Program-made: the position numbers and the translations under genes
Shown: positions 18,211 to 27,457 of the stretch, one piece after another
Position numbering within the stretch: the stretch's first letter is position 1
How the letters are laid out: every line of letters starts with the position of its first letter
Source of the DNA: Tepidibacter sp.
Lineage (GTDB): Bacteria > Bacillota > Clostridia > Peptostreptococcales > Peptostreptococcaceae
NCBI RefSeq assembly: GCF_025210165.1
Contig: NZ_JAOASI010000046.1
Coordinates: 62,001 to 126,000, forward strand
Length of the DNA: 64,000 nt
Direction of reading: 5' to 3'
Notes under the pieces: model-generated
Told to the model about the DNA's origin: nothing
The model's input: the letters and a program-made list of their open reading frames with translations, nothing else
Database searches by the model: none

Positions 18211-18375
18211 AGTCGCTGGACGAAGAATAAGGGAGAGAGCTATATGCCGCCGAAGGGACAAATTTTATTTTAACCTAAAAAATAAAATGAAATTCTCAGG
18301 CAAAAGGACCTTGTTTGGACAGGTCTCTGGACTAAACAGAGAAGTGATTCTTAGGACATCACTTCTCTTTTTTTA
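18211..18375 (+). promoter_or_regulatory. Glycine riboswitch (one aptamer) with intrinsic terminator
   Basis: The aptamer core is recognisable by its conserved blocks: GGGAGAGAGC, ATGCCGCCGAAGGGACAA, CTCAGGCAAAAGGACC and GGTCTCTGGA. Only one full aptamer is seen, not the usual tandem pair. It is followed by an 11-bp terminator stem, AGAGAAGTGAT with ATCACTTCTCT (18338-18368), and seven T. It lies in front of grdX-grdE-grdB, so glycine most likely relieves termination, as in other glycine ON-switches; the direction of control is inferred. Confidence 0.92.
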
Positions 18376-18426
18376 AAGTTCAAATACAGAAAATTCTGAA
18401 ATATATTTTTCAGAGGAGATGATTAT

Positions 18427-18807
18427 ATGAAGATAATTACTAATAATTCATTAGTAGTAGAAAAATTTGATGGTAGGTATGAAGTAGAGTATATAGAGGG
18501 TGATTTTTTACAAATACTGAATACTTGTAGGAATTATGTACACAATAAATATAAATTATTGACACATCCATTAGCTGGAAGTATAAAGCCGAATGAGACC
18601 CCTTACAAATCTATAATGATAGATGATGTAGAAGAATTAGATACTGATTCGCTTTTACTTATAGAAAAGGCTATAGAGACTACCAAAAAATTTCAAAACA
18701 ATTTTAAAACACCATTATGGACAGATACAGTATTAGAAGATTTTAAAGTTATAGATTTTGATTTGATGAAAAATGTAATAGAAACAGTAAATTATTATGT
18801 CAAGTAA
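18427..18807 (+). CDS. grdX: GrdX family protein
   Basis: A 126-residue protein that begins MKIITNNSLV and has the length and start of GrdX, a protein of unknown function usually found first in glycine, sarcosine or betaine reductase operons. HPLAGSIKPNETPYKSIMI is the best-conserved-looking part. No membrane or metal motifs are visible. It directly follows the riboswitch terminator and precedes grdE by 130 nt. ATG follows CAGAGGAGATG. Confidence 0.85.
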   Translation: MKIITNNSLVVEKFDGRYEVEYIEGDFLQILNTCRNYVHNKYKLLTHPLAGSIKPNETPYKSIMIDDVEELDTDSLLLIEKAIETTKKFQNNFKTPLWTDTVLEDFKVIDFDLMKNVIETVNYYVK

Positions 18808-18939
18808 AAGTCTATAAATATTATAACTGAATCTGTTTATATAAATTAATAATTAAGAAGTATTTGTAAGTTTTTAAAGATTAAAATTGAATAAATTAAA
18901 TTCGAGTTTAGTCTTTTAAATAAAAAGGGAGGTGACATT

Positions 18940-20226
18940 ATGCGTCTAGAATTAGGAAATATCTTTATTAAGGATGTAAAATTTCACAATGAAACTAAGG
19001 TTGAAGGTGGAATATTATATGTAAATAAAGATGAGATGATTAAAGAAATTGGAGGAGATGAGCATATAAAGTCAATTGAGATTGAAATTGCTCGTCCAGG
19101 AGAAAGTGTAAGAATAACTCCAGTTAAAGACGTTATAGAACCAAGAGTTAAGGTTGATGGTCCGGGAGGAATATTCCCTGGAGTATTATCAAAGGTAGAT
19201 ACTGTGGGTAGTGGAAGAACTCATGTACTTAAAGGAGCTGCTGTTGTTACTACTGGTAAAATAGTAGGATTCCAAGAGGGTATAGTTGATATGTCTGGCC
19301 CGGGAGCTGAATATACTCCTTTTTCTAAATTATTAAATATAGTAATTACAGCTGAACCTGTAGAGGGATTAAATCAATATGAACATGAAAAGGCTGTTCG
19401 AATGGTTGGATTTAAAGCTGCAATATACTTAGGAGAAGCTGGTAGAAATGTTGAACCAGATGAAACTAAAGTCTATGAAACTGAACCACTACTTGAATCA
19501 GTTAAAAAATATCCTAATCTTCCAAAGGTAGGATATGTATATATGCTTCAAACACAAGGATTATTACATGATACATATGTATATGGAGTTGATGCAAAAA
19601 AAATAGTTCCAACTTTACTATATCCAACAGAAATAATGGATGGAGCAATAGTAAGTGGAAACTGTGTATCTGCTTGTGATAAAAATCCTACTTATGTACA
19701 TGTTAACAACTCTATAGTACATGATTTATATGAGAAACATGGAAAAGAAATAAATTTTGTAGGTATTATTATAACAAATGAAAATGTTTATCTTGCTGAT
19801 AAAGAAAGATCTTCGAATTGGACTGCTAAATTATGTAAATATTTAGGATTAGATGGTGCAATAGTTTCTCAAGAAGGATTTGGAAATCCTGATACAGATC
19901 TTATAATGAACTGTAAAAAAATTGAAGGTCAAGGAGTTAAGACTGTTATTGTAACAGATGAATATGCAGGAAGAGATGGAGCGTCTCAATCATTAGCAGA
20001 TGCAGATCCTAAAGCGGATGCAGTTGTTACAGGAGGAAATGCTAATCAAGTTATCGTATTACCTCCAATGGATAAAGTTATAGGACATGTAGAATTTGTA
20101 GATACAATAGCTGGTGGATTTGATGGAAGCTTAAGAAAAGATGGAAGTATAGAAGTAGAAATTCAGGCTATAACAGGTGCTACAAATGAAACAGGATTTG
20201 GATATTTAACTACTAAAGGATATTAG
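18940..20226 (+). CDS. grdE: Glycine/sarcosine/betaine reductase component B, proprotein subunit
   Basis: The 428-residue proprotein of substrate-specific component B in Stickland-type reduction of glycine or its N-methyl derivatives. It starts MRLELGNIFIKDV and has GPGGIFPGVLSKVDTVGSGRTH and a GATNETGFGYLTTKGY tail. The processing site is at SGNCVSACDKN: Cys242 is the residue known in GrdE to become a pyruvoyl group after self-cleavage, and it is conserved here. Homology alone does not separate GrdE from GrdG (sarcosine) or GrdI (betaine); the glycine riboswitch favours glycine-related chemistry. GGGAGGTGAC precedes the ATG. Confidence 0.88.
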   Translation: MRLELGNIFIKDVKFHNETKVEGGILYVNKDEMIKEIGGDEHIKSIEIEIARPGESVRITPVKDVIEPRVKVDGPGGIFPGVLSKVDTVGSGRTHVLKGAAVVTTGKIVGFQEGIVDMSGPGAEYTPFSKLLNIVITAEPVEGLNQYEHEKAVRMVGFKAAIYLGEAGRNVEPDETKVYETEPLLESVKKYPNLPKVGYVYMLQTQGLLHDTYVYGVDAKKIVPTLLYPTEIMDGAIVSGNCVSACDKNPTYVHVNNSIVHDLYEKHGKEINFVGIIITNENVYLADKERSSNWTAKLCKYLGLDGAIVSQEGFGNPDTDLIMNCKKIEGQGVKTVIVTDEYAGRDGASQSLADADPKADAVVTGGNANQVIVLPPMDKVIGHVEFVDTIAGGFDGSLRKDGSIEVEIQAITGATNETGFGYLTTKGY

Positions 20227-20304
20227 AATAGATTAATCTTATCTTAATTTAACGAGGAATATAATTTCCTATTCGTTATAAAAAACCTGAGAGGGGTGAG
20301 CGTA

Positions 20305-21615
20305 GTGGAAAAAATAAAAGTAGTTCATTATATTAATCAGTTTTTCGCAGGAATCGGAGGAGAGGAAAAGGCAGATACTAAGCCTTTGATTATGGAGGAA
20401 ATGCCTCCTATTAGTAAAAATTTAGATAAGCTTTTAGGTGAAGAAGCAGATCTTGTAGCAACTGTAGTTTGTGGAGACTCATATTTCAATGAAAACTTAG
20501 AGTCTGCAAAAAAAGAAGTTATGGATATGATAAAACAATTTAATCCTGATTTATTTATAGCTGGACCGGCATTTAATGCAGGAAGATATGGAGTAGCAGC
20601 TGGAACTATTACTAAAGAAGTAAAAGATCAGCTTAATATACCTGTGCTTACTGGTATGTATCCTGAAAATCCAGGAGCAGATATGTTCAAAAAAGAACTT
20701 TATATAATTGAGACAAGTAACTCAGCTGCTGGTATGAGAAAGGCTCTTCCAAGTGTTGCTAAATTTGCATTAAAACTTGCAAAAAATGAAACTATAGGTT
20801 CGCCTAAAGAAGAAAGTTACATTGAAAGAGGAGTTAGAGTAAATTACTTCTCTGATACTAAAGGATCTACAAGAGCTGTAGATATGATGATTAAAAAATT
20901 AAAGGGTGAAGAATACGTAACTGAGTATCCTATGCCTGATTTTGATAGAGTAGATCCAAATCCAGCAGTAAAAGATTTATCAAAGTGTAAAATAGCAATT
21001 GTAACTTCAGGAGGAATAGTTCCAAAAGGAAATCCTGATAGAATAGAATCGTCTTCAGCATCTAAATACGGGAAATATGATATATCTGGATTTGATAATT
21101 TAACTGAGCAAACACATGAAACTGCTCATGGTGGATATGATCCAGTTTATGCAAATGAAGATTCTGATAGAGTAATACCTGTTGATGTTTTAAGAGATTT
21201 AGAGAAAGAAGGAGTTATAGGAGAACTTCATAAATACTTCTATACTACAGTAGGTAATGGTACATCTGTTGCAAATTCAAAGAAATATGCTAGTGAATTC
21301 TCTAAAGAATTAATTGAAGATAAAGTAGATGCGGTTATCTTAACTTCTACGTGAGGTACTTGTACTCGTTGTGGTGCAACGATGGTAAAAGAAATAGAAA
21401 GAGCAGGAATACCTGTTGTTCATATTTGTACAGTAGTTCCTATATCTTTAACTGTTGGAGCAAATAGAATAGTTCCAGCTATAGCAATACCTCATCCTCT
21501 AGGAAATCCAGCTTTAGAAGCTAAGGATGAAAAATCACTTAGAAGAAAACTAGTTGAAAAATGTTTGAAAGCTTTAACTAAAGAAGTTTCTGAGCAAACT
21601 GTATTTGAAGATTAG
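20305..21615 (+). CDS. grdB: Glycine/sarcosine/betaine reductase component B, selenoprotein subunit (in-frame UGA)
   Basis: The reading frame runs through TGA at 21352-21354, read as selenocysteine 350, to the stop at 21615, giving about 436 residues. The motif around it is U-G-T-C-T-R-C, the UxxCxxC of GrdB/GrdF/GrdH. N-terminal sequence KVVHYINQFFAGIGGEEKAD and C-terminal PISLTVGANRIVPAIAIPHPLGNP are typical. A cysteine or a true stop would break the family pattern. The start is taken as GTG 20305 behind GAGGGG; GTG at 20296 is also open. A standard gene caller would split it in two. Together with GrdE it forms the substrate-binding component; selenoprotein A (GrdA) and the acetyl-phosphate-forming GrdC/D are not nearby. 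Confidence 0.92.
21367..21381 (+). promoter_or_regulatory. Candidate bacterial SECIS hairpin in grdB
   Basis: CGTTG and CAACG form a perfect 5-bp stem around TGGTG, starting 12 nt after the UGA. Size and position fit a bacterial SECIS element that recruits SelB; the exact fold is not proven. Confidence 0.55.
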
Positions 21616-21624
21616 AAAAAGACT

Positions 21625-21651
21625 GGGCAGGTGTATACCTGTCCGTTTTTT
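21625..21651 (+). terminator. Intrinsic terminator after grdB
   Basis: GGGCAGGT pairs with ACCTGTCC around a GTAT loop, followed by six T. Confidence 0.88.
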
Positions 21652-21873
21652 GAAGTATATAATATTTATACTTAACAAATGCTTTAATATATTATATAAT
21701 GTTTATAGCAAGTACAATTTAATAAATAATCATATCATTAATATATAATTTGAATAAATACAAATATTAATGAAAATAATAATGTACATAAAAGTTTAAA
21801 TGTATCTTTATTGAAAAGGTTTTCATGAAGATATGCAAAATAAATAATCAAATCAAATGAGGAGGTTCATTTT

Positions 21874-22914
21874 ATGGCAATGAAGAAAAAGTTAGTTTCT
21901 CTTGCATTAACGGCAACATTACTTGGAACTATGTTAGTTGGTTGTGGTAAGCCTGCAGAGGAAAATGTTGGAGGAGCTGAAGGTGAAAAAATAGTTAAAG
22001 TAGGTATGGTAACAGATACAGGTGGAGTTAATGACCAATCATTTAACCAATCTGCATGGGAAGGTCTTCAAAAAGCTGAGGCAGATTTAGGAATAAAAGC
22101 TAGTTACCAAGAATCTAAACAAGATGCAGATTATGCTCCAAATATAGAAAACTTAGTAGATCAGGAAAACGATTTAATTTGGGGAATTGGATTTAAAATG
22201 GCAGATGCTATTAAAAAAGCTTCTGAAGATTACCCAGAGCAAAAGTTTGCTATAATAGATAACTCTTATGGAGATGAAACTCCTGAAAACGTAATAGGAG
22301 TAACTTTTAAAGAAGAGCAATGCTCATACTTAGTAGGATTAATAGCTGGAAAAATGACTAAGACTAATAAAGTAGGATATATAGGTGGAATAGAAGTACC
22401 TCTTATTCAAAGATTTGAATATGGATTTAAAGCTGGAGTTAAAGAAGCTAATCCAGAAGCAGAAGTACTTACTCAATATGCAAACTCATTCAGTGATTCA
22501 GCAAAAGGTAAGGCAATAGCTAAGCAAATGTATTCAAATGGAGCTGACATATTATATCATGCAGCTGGAGATACTGGTACAGGTATGATAGAAGCAGCTA
22601 AAGAAGAAGGAAAATATGCAATAGGTGTTGATAGAGACCAAAATTCTCTAGCTCCTGATAATGTTATAACTTCAGCAATGAAGAGAGTTGACAATGCAAT
22701 GTACGATGTAAGTAAGAAATTAGCAGAGGGAACTTATGAAGGTGGAACAACTGTAACTTATGGTTTAGCAGAAGGTGGAGTTGACATAGCTCCAACTAGT
22801 GATAAAAATGTTCCAGCAGATATATTAGAATTTGTTAAGGAAGAAAAGCAAAAGATAATTGATGGAGAAATAGTAGTTCCTTCAACTGAAGAAGAATTTA
22901 AAGCTATGAAATAA
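21874..22914 (+). CDS. BMP family ABC transporter substrate-binding lipoprotein
   Basis: A 346-residue lipoprotein with signal peptide MAMKKKLVSLALTATLLGTM and lipobox LVGC (Cys at about residue 25). The mature part has the Bmp/PnrA/TmpC pattern: GMVTDTGGVNDQSFNQSAWEGL, WGIGFKMADA, GFKAGVKEANP, YHAAGDTGTGMIEAAKE and GVDRDQN. Such proteins bind purine nucleosides at the outer face of the membrane. The ATPase and two permeases downstream complete the transporter. A hairpin and a separate promoter lie between, so the binding protein can be made in excess. Confidence 0.93.
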   Translation: MAMKKKLVSLALTATLLGTMLVGCGKPAEENVGGAEGEKIVKVGMVTDTGGVNDQSFNQSAWEGLQKAEADLGIKASYQESKQDADYAPNIENLVDQENDLIWGIGFKMADAIKKASEDYPEQKFAIIDNSYGDETPENVIGVTFKEEQCSYLVGLIAGKMTKTNKVGYIGGIEVPLIQRFEYGFKAGVKEANPEAEVLTQYANSFSDSAKGKAIAKQMYSNGADILYHAAGDTGTGMIEAAKEEGKYAIGVDRDQNSLAPDNVITSAMKRVDNAMYDVSKKLAEGTYEGGTTVTYGLAEGGVDIAPTSDKNVPADILEFVKEEKQKIIDGEIVVPSTEEEFKAMK

Positions 22915-22932
22915 AAATATATATATAAAATT

Positions 22933-22960
22933 AAAGCCCAGATATTTTTCTGGGTTTTTA
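22933..22960 (+). terminator. Intrinsic terminator after the BMP lipoprotein gene
   Basis: AGCCCAGA pairs with TCTGGGTT around a T-rich loop, followed by T residues. Confidence 0.8.
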
Positions 22961-23017
22961 TTATTATATAATAATAAAAAAATATATAACAATAAATTTT
23001 AAAAAAATTAAAACTTA

Positions 23018-23046
23018 TTGTTATATTAAAAAAAATTTAGTATAAT
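23018..23046 (+). promoter_or_regulatory. Sigma-A-type promoter of the nucleoside ABC transporter genes
   Basis: TTGTTA at 23018-23023, a 17-nt spacer and TATAAT at 23041-23046 lie 43 nt before the ATPase start. Confidence 0.6.
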
Positions 23047-23088
23047 TAAAAAGGTAAATGTAAAAAATGATTTAAGGAGGGATGAAAG

Positions 23089-24639
23089 TTGGACAATACA
23101 AGAAAAAATGTAGATTTTAGTAAAAAAGTTGTACAAATGAAAGAAATAACCAAAAAATTTGGTAACTTTACAGCTAATGACAATATAGATTTAACTGTCC
23201 ATAAAGGAGAAGTACATGCACTTCTTGGAGAAAATGGTGCAGGTAAATCTACACTTATGAATATATTATATGGTCTGTATCAGCCGACTTCGGGAGAAAT
23301 ATATATAAATGAAAAGAAGGTATTAATAGACAATCCAAATATAGCTATAGAAAATGGGATAGGAATGGTGCATCAGCATTTTATGTTAGTTCCACCTTTT
23401 ACAGTAGCGGAAAACATTATCCTGGGAATGGAGCCAACTAGTGCACTAGGTAAAATTGATATGAAAAAAGCTATTGAAGATGTAAAGAAAATATCTGAAC
23501 AATATGGACTTTATGTTGACCCAACTGCTAAGGTTGAAGATATTACTGTTGGAATGCAGCAAAGAGTGGAGATACTAAAGGCATTATATAGAGGAGCAGA
23601 AATTCTTATATTAGATGAACCTACAGCAGTTTTAACTCCTCAAGAAATAAAAGAATTAATAAATATAATAAGAAATTTAACTAAACAAGGAAAGTCAATA
23701 ATTATAATAACTCATAAATTAAAAGAAATAAAAGAAGCAGCAGATTTTTGTACTATAATAAGAAGAGGTAAGTATATAGACACTGTTGATGTTGAACAAA
23801 CTACTGAAGATGACCTTGCGGCTATGATGGTTGGAAGAGAAGTAAACTTTAAAGTTGATAAAAAAGAACAAAACTTAGGAGATGTAATTTTTAAAGTTGA
23901 AGATTTAGTGGCAAAAGATAATAGAGGCTTAGACGTTTTAAATAAGCTTTCTTTAGAAGTAAGAAAAGGAGAAATATTAGGAATTGCTGGAATTGATGGA
24001 AATGGGCAATCTGAGCTTGTTGAAGTAATTACAGGACTTAGAAAAGCTGAAAGTGGAATCGTTTTCATAAATGGTAAAGATATAACTAATAACACTCCTA
24101 GGGAAATATTTGAAAATGGTCTTTACAATATACCAGAAGATAGACAAAAAAGAGGATTAGTTCTTGATTTTACAGTTGCAGAGAATATGGTTCTTGAAAA
24201 TTATGCAAAACCTCAGTTTGCAAAAGGCTTCAGATTATTAGAAGATAATATAAAGAATTTTGCAAAGGATTTAATAAATAAGTTTGATGTAAGACCAGCA
24301 GATGAAACTTTAAAAGCAAGAGCATTATCAGGAGGAAATCAACAAAAGATAATCATAGCTAGAGAGGTAACTAATGACCCTGACCTATTAATAGCTACTC
24401 AGCCTACAAGAGGACTTGATGTTGGAGCTATAGAATTTGTTCATAAGTCATTAGTAGAACAAAGAGATAAAGGAAAAGGAGTACTTTTAGTATCTTTAGA
24501 ATTAGATGAGGTTATGAGTGTTTCTGATAGAATAGCGGTAATTTACGAAGGAAAGATAGTTGGTATCGTAGACTCTAAAGACGCTGATGAAAATACTCTA
24601 GGTCTTATGATGGCAGGAGGTACTGAAGATGAAGAATAA
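23089..24639 (+). CDS. ABC transporter ATP-binding protein (nucleoside/simple-sugar type)
   Basis: A 516-residue double ATPase. The first domain has Walker A GENGAGKST, signature-like VGMQQRVEILKAL and Walker B ILILDEPTAVL. The second has a divergent Walker A (GIDGNGQSE, without Lys), signature LSGGNQQKIIIAREV and ATQPTRGLDVGA. This pattern matches the NupO/YufO branch of nucleoside importers. Only the first site is likely to bind ATP in the usual way. TTG start after AAGGAGGG; it overlaps the first permease gene by 11 nt. Confidence 0.93.
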   Translation: MDNTRKNVDFSKKVVQMKEITKKFGNFTANDNIDLTVHKGEVHALLGENGAGKSTLMNILYGLYQPTSGEIYINEKKVLIDNPNIAIENGIGMVHQHFMLVPPFTVAENIILGMEPTSALGKIDMKKAIEDVKKISEQYGLYVDPTAKVEDITVGMQQRVEILKALYRGAEILILDEPTAVLTPQEIKELINIIRNLTKQGKSIIIITHKLKEIKEAADFCTIIRRGKYIDTVDVEQTTEDDLAAMMVGREVNFKVDKKEQNLGDVIFKVEDLVAKDNRGLDVLNKLSLEVRKGEILGIAGIDGNGQSELVEVITGLRKAESGIVFINGKDITNNTPREIFENGLYNIPEDRQKRGLVLDFTVAENMVLENYAKPQFAKGFRLLEDNIKNFAKDLINKFDVRPADETLKARALSGGNQQKIIIAREVTNDPDLLIATQPTRGLDVGAIEFVHKSLVEQRDKGKGVLLVSLELDEVMSVSDRIAVIYEGKIVGIVDSKDADENTLGLMMAGGTEDEE

Positions 24640-25693
24640 AAAAATAATTAATGATACGCTATTGTATACTCTAATTTCTATATTTTTAGGGCTTCTAGTT
24701 GGAGCTGTCGTTCTTAGTGTATCTGGATTTAGTCCTATAGAAGGATATGCTGAAATGATTAAAGGAATATTTGGAAAACCTAAGTATGTAGCTTGGACTA
24801 TAGTAAAAGCAACTCCTTTAATACTTACTGGGTTATCTGTAGCATTTGCATTTAGAACAGGATTATTCAATATAGGAGCTGAAGGGCAATTTATAGTTGG
24901 AGCGTTAGCTGCAACTCTTGTTGGATATTTCGTACATTTACCTGCAATTATACATATTCCATTAACTCTTCTAAGCGGGTGTTTAGCTGGAGCTATATGG
25001 GGGGCAATAGCAGGATTATTAAAGTCTAAGTTTGGAGTTAATGAGGTTATATCTACCATAATGTTAAACTGGATAGCATTTTATTTTTCAAACTACTGTA
25101 TAATGAAAGAAGGTTTTAGAAAGCCACACACGGAAGCATCTTTTGATATACAAGATACTGCTATTATAGATATAAAATGGCTTAAATCTTTAGTTGGACC
25201 AGCGACAAGCGTTAACTGGGGTATAGTAGTTGCTTTAATATTAATAGTTATAATATCTTATTTATTGTATAAAACTGTATTAGGATTTGAGCTAAGAGCA
25301 GTTGGATTTAACAAATATGCAGCAGAGTATGCTGGAATAAATGTTAACAAATCTATGGTAATATCAATGGCAATAGCTGGACTTTTAGCAGGATCAGCAG
25401 GGGCTATGCATGTTATGGGAGTATCCCATAAGATAACTATACTTGCGGCTCAAGAAGGCTTTGGATTTGATGGAATCGCAGTTGCTTTAATAGGAAATAA
25501 TACACCAATAGGAGCTGTATTTGGTGGATTCTTATTTGGAGCTCTTAAATATGGTGGAGGAAAGATGCAAAATATTGGAGCGCCAACTGAGGTTATAAAT
25601 ATAGTTATAGGATCTATAATTTATTTTATTGCAGCAAGTAGAATGGTAAAAATTATAATAGATAAAATGAGGGGAGGAAAGGCTAATGTTTAG
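24629..25693 (+). CDS. ABC transporter permease (nucleoside type, first subunit)
   Basis: A 354-residue membrane protein with about nine or ten hydrophobic helices. It has the BPD_transp_2 motif RTGLFNIGAEGQFIVGALAA near residue 75 and AVGFNKYAAEYAGIN, typical of NupP-like permeases. It overlaps the ATPase gene upstream and the second permease downstream, so the three are translated as a unit. Confidence 0.93.
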   Translation: MKNKKIINDTLLYTLISIFLGLLVGAVVLSVSGFSPIEGYAEMIKGIFGKPKYVAWTIVKATPLILTGLSVAFAFRTGLFNIGAEGQFIVGALAATLVGYFVHLPAIIHIPLTLLSGCLAGAIWGAIAGLLKSKFGVNEVISTIMLNWIAFYFSNYCIMKEGFRKPHTEASFDIQDTAIIDIKWLKSLVGPATSVNWGIVVALILIVIISYLLYKTVLGFELRAVGFNKYAAEYAGINVNKSMVISMAIAGLLAGSAGAMHVMGVSHKITILAAQEGFGFDGIAVALIGNNTPIGAVFGGFLFGALKYGGGKMQNIGAPTEVINIVIGSIIYFIAASRMVKIIIDKMRGGKANV

Positions 25694-26627
25694 TAAAAAT
25701 TTAGCTATGATACTTAGTACAACCCTTATGTACTCAACACCGCTTATATTTACTTCTTTAGGAGGAGTTTTTTCTGAGAATGCTGGGGTTGTAAATATAG
25801 GGCTTGAAGGTATGATGACTATAGGAGCTTTTGCAGGTGCAGCAGCAGCCGTAATGACAGGAAATCCGTGGATAGCATTTTTGGTAGCTGGTATAGCAGG
25901 TGGTTTATTTGCACTTTTACATGCAATAGCTACAATAAAGTTTAATGCAGATCATGTAGTTTCTGGTATAGCAATAAACTTTTTAGCACCAGGTTTTGCA
26001 TTGTTTTTATGTAGAAGATTATTTGATGGATCAACTATGACTCCACCTATGGAGTTAACTCAAAAAATGCCAAGACCATTAAATGGTATGTTTGCTAAAG
26101 GAAGCTTTATGGATATAGTATTTAATACTTACTCTACAGTTTATATAGCATTTGCTTTAGTTTTACTTACTTGGTTTATACTTTATAAAACTAAGCTTGG
26201 TCTTAGAATAAGAGCTGTTGGAGAGCATCCAAAAGCAGCAGATACTCTAGGAATAAATGTATATAAGATGAAATATTTATGTGTAATACTATCAGGTGTT
26301 CTTGCAGGTTTTGGTGGAGCGTCAATGAGTTTAGCAATAGTTTCTACATTTAGACCTACACTTATTTCAGGTCAAGGATATATAGCTCTTGCAGCACTTA
26401 TATTTGGTAAGTGGAAGCCACAAGGAGCAATGCTTGCATCGTTATTATTTGGTGCATCTACAGGACTTGTTGTATTCTTAGGAAATCCAAGTGTAGGAGT
26501 TAATGTATCAGAAAACCTATTATCAATGGTACCATATTTAATAACTTTAGTTGTTCTAATAGTATTTGTTGGAAAAGGAAATGGGCCAGCAGCTAATGGG
26601 CAACCATATGAAAAAGGTGAAAGATAA
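25686..26627 (+). CDS. ABC transporter permease (nucleoside type, second subunit)
   Basis: A 313-residue permease of the NupQ type, with VNIGLEGMMTIGAFAGAAAA near residue 35 and RAVGEHPKAADTLGINVYKMKY in the cytoplasmic loop. It pairs with the upstream permease to form the membrane channel. The start ATG lies inside the last codons of that gene, behind GGGGAGG. Confidence 0.93.
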   Translation: MFSKNLAMILSTTLMYSTPLIFTSLGGVFSENAGVVNIGLEGMMTIGAFAGAAAAVMTGNPWIAFLVAGIAGGLFALLHAIATIKFNADHVVSGIAINFLAPGFALFLCRRLFDGSTMTPPMELTQKMPRPLNGMFAKGSFMDIVFNTYSTVYIAFALVLLTWFILYKTKLGLRIRAVGEHPKAADTLGINVYKMKYLCVILSGVLAGFGGASMSLAIVSTFRPTLISGQGYIALAALIFGKWKPQGAMLASLLFGASTGLVVFLGNPSVGVNVSENLLSMVPYLITLVVLIVFVGKGNGPAANGQPYEKGER

Positions 26628-26631
26628 TATT

Positions 26632-26659
26632 AAAAAAGGCGATTTTATCGCCTTTTTTT
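26632..26659 (+). terminator. Intrinsic terminator after the ABC transporter genes
   Basis: AAAAAAGGCGAT and ATCGCCTTTTTT form a 12-bp stem around TTT. Confidence 0.9.
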
Positions 26660-26690
26660 ATTTGGAGAAAATAGAATTAAGAGGTGAAAT

Positions 26691-27452
26691 ATGAAATTTT
26701 TAGATAGACCATTTATACCAAAAGAAAAAGTAAGTCATATAATAATAGATAGAAGAATACCTAAAAATATAGAATATGAATCAAAAAATAGAAATATAGA
26801 AATAATAAAGACATGTGAATGTAAAGAATTATATGAAGCAGTTAAATATCATGCAGATATGCAAATGTGTTATTTAGGAAAAGGGGACCTAGTAGTAGCT
26901 CCAAATTTATATGAAAAGTATAAAAATATAATGAATAAATATAGATTTAATATAATTAAAGGAACAAACTATATCAAAAACAAATATCCATACAATATAA
27001 GCTATAATGTGGCACTATTTGGAGAATATGCAATACATAATTTCAAATATACAGATAAAAATATAGTTAAATATATAAATGACAATAATATTAAAAAAAT
27101 AAATGTTAAGCAAGGGTACTGTAAATGCTGTATATGTATTGTTGACCAAAATTCTATAATAACATCTGACGTAGGTATATATAAGGAAGTTTTGAAATAT
27201 AATGAAATAGACTGCTTATTAATACAAACAGGAAGCATAGATTTATTTAATATGAATTATGGTTTTATTGGAGGTGTTAGTGGTATTTTATCTTGTGATG
27301 AATTAGCTTTTTTAGGCGATATAAAAAAACATCCAGATTACAATAAAATAAAAGAATTTGTGAATAAGCGAGGTAAAAAAATAATATCTTTGGGAACAAA
27401 TAAACTTATAGACCTAGGCTCTATAATTCCTGTTATGACTAGAAAGGAGTGA
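26691..27452 (+). CDS. DUF6873 family protein (probable GME fold)
   Basis: A 253-residue soluble protein. The start KFLDRPFIPKEKVSHIIIDR and the GGVSGILSCDELAFLGDIKKHPDY stretch match my recall of the DUF6873 family, which is annotated with the fold of guanidine-modifying enzymes. It also has a cluster GYCKCCICIVD. No enzymatic role is known. It overlaps the upstream region of ytxC and is probably in the same transcript; an AGAGGTG site precedes the ATG. Confidence 0.7.
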   Translation: MKFLDRPFIPKEKVSHIIIDRRIPKNIEYESKNRNIEIIKTCECKELYEAVKYHADMQMCYLGKGDLVVAPNLYEKYKNIMNKYRFNIIKGTNYIKNKYPYNISYNVALFGEYAIHNFKYTDKNIVKYINDNNIKKINVKQGYCKCCICIVDQNSIITSDVGIYKEVLKYNEIDCLLIQTGSIDLFNMNYGFIGGVSGILSCDELAFLGDIKKHPDYNKIKEFVNKRGKKIISLGTNKLIDLGSIIPVMTRKE

Positions 27453-27457
27453 CTTTA

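Noticed and set aside
21382..21615. Separate 77-residue gene after the grdB TGA
   Set aside because: It has no ribosome site and continues the selenoprotein family sequence, so it is the 3' part of grdB.
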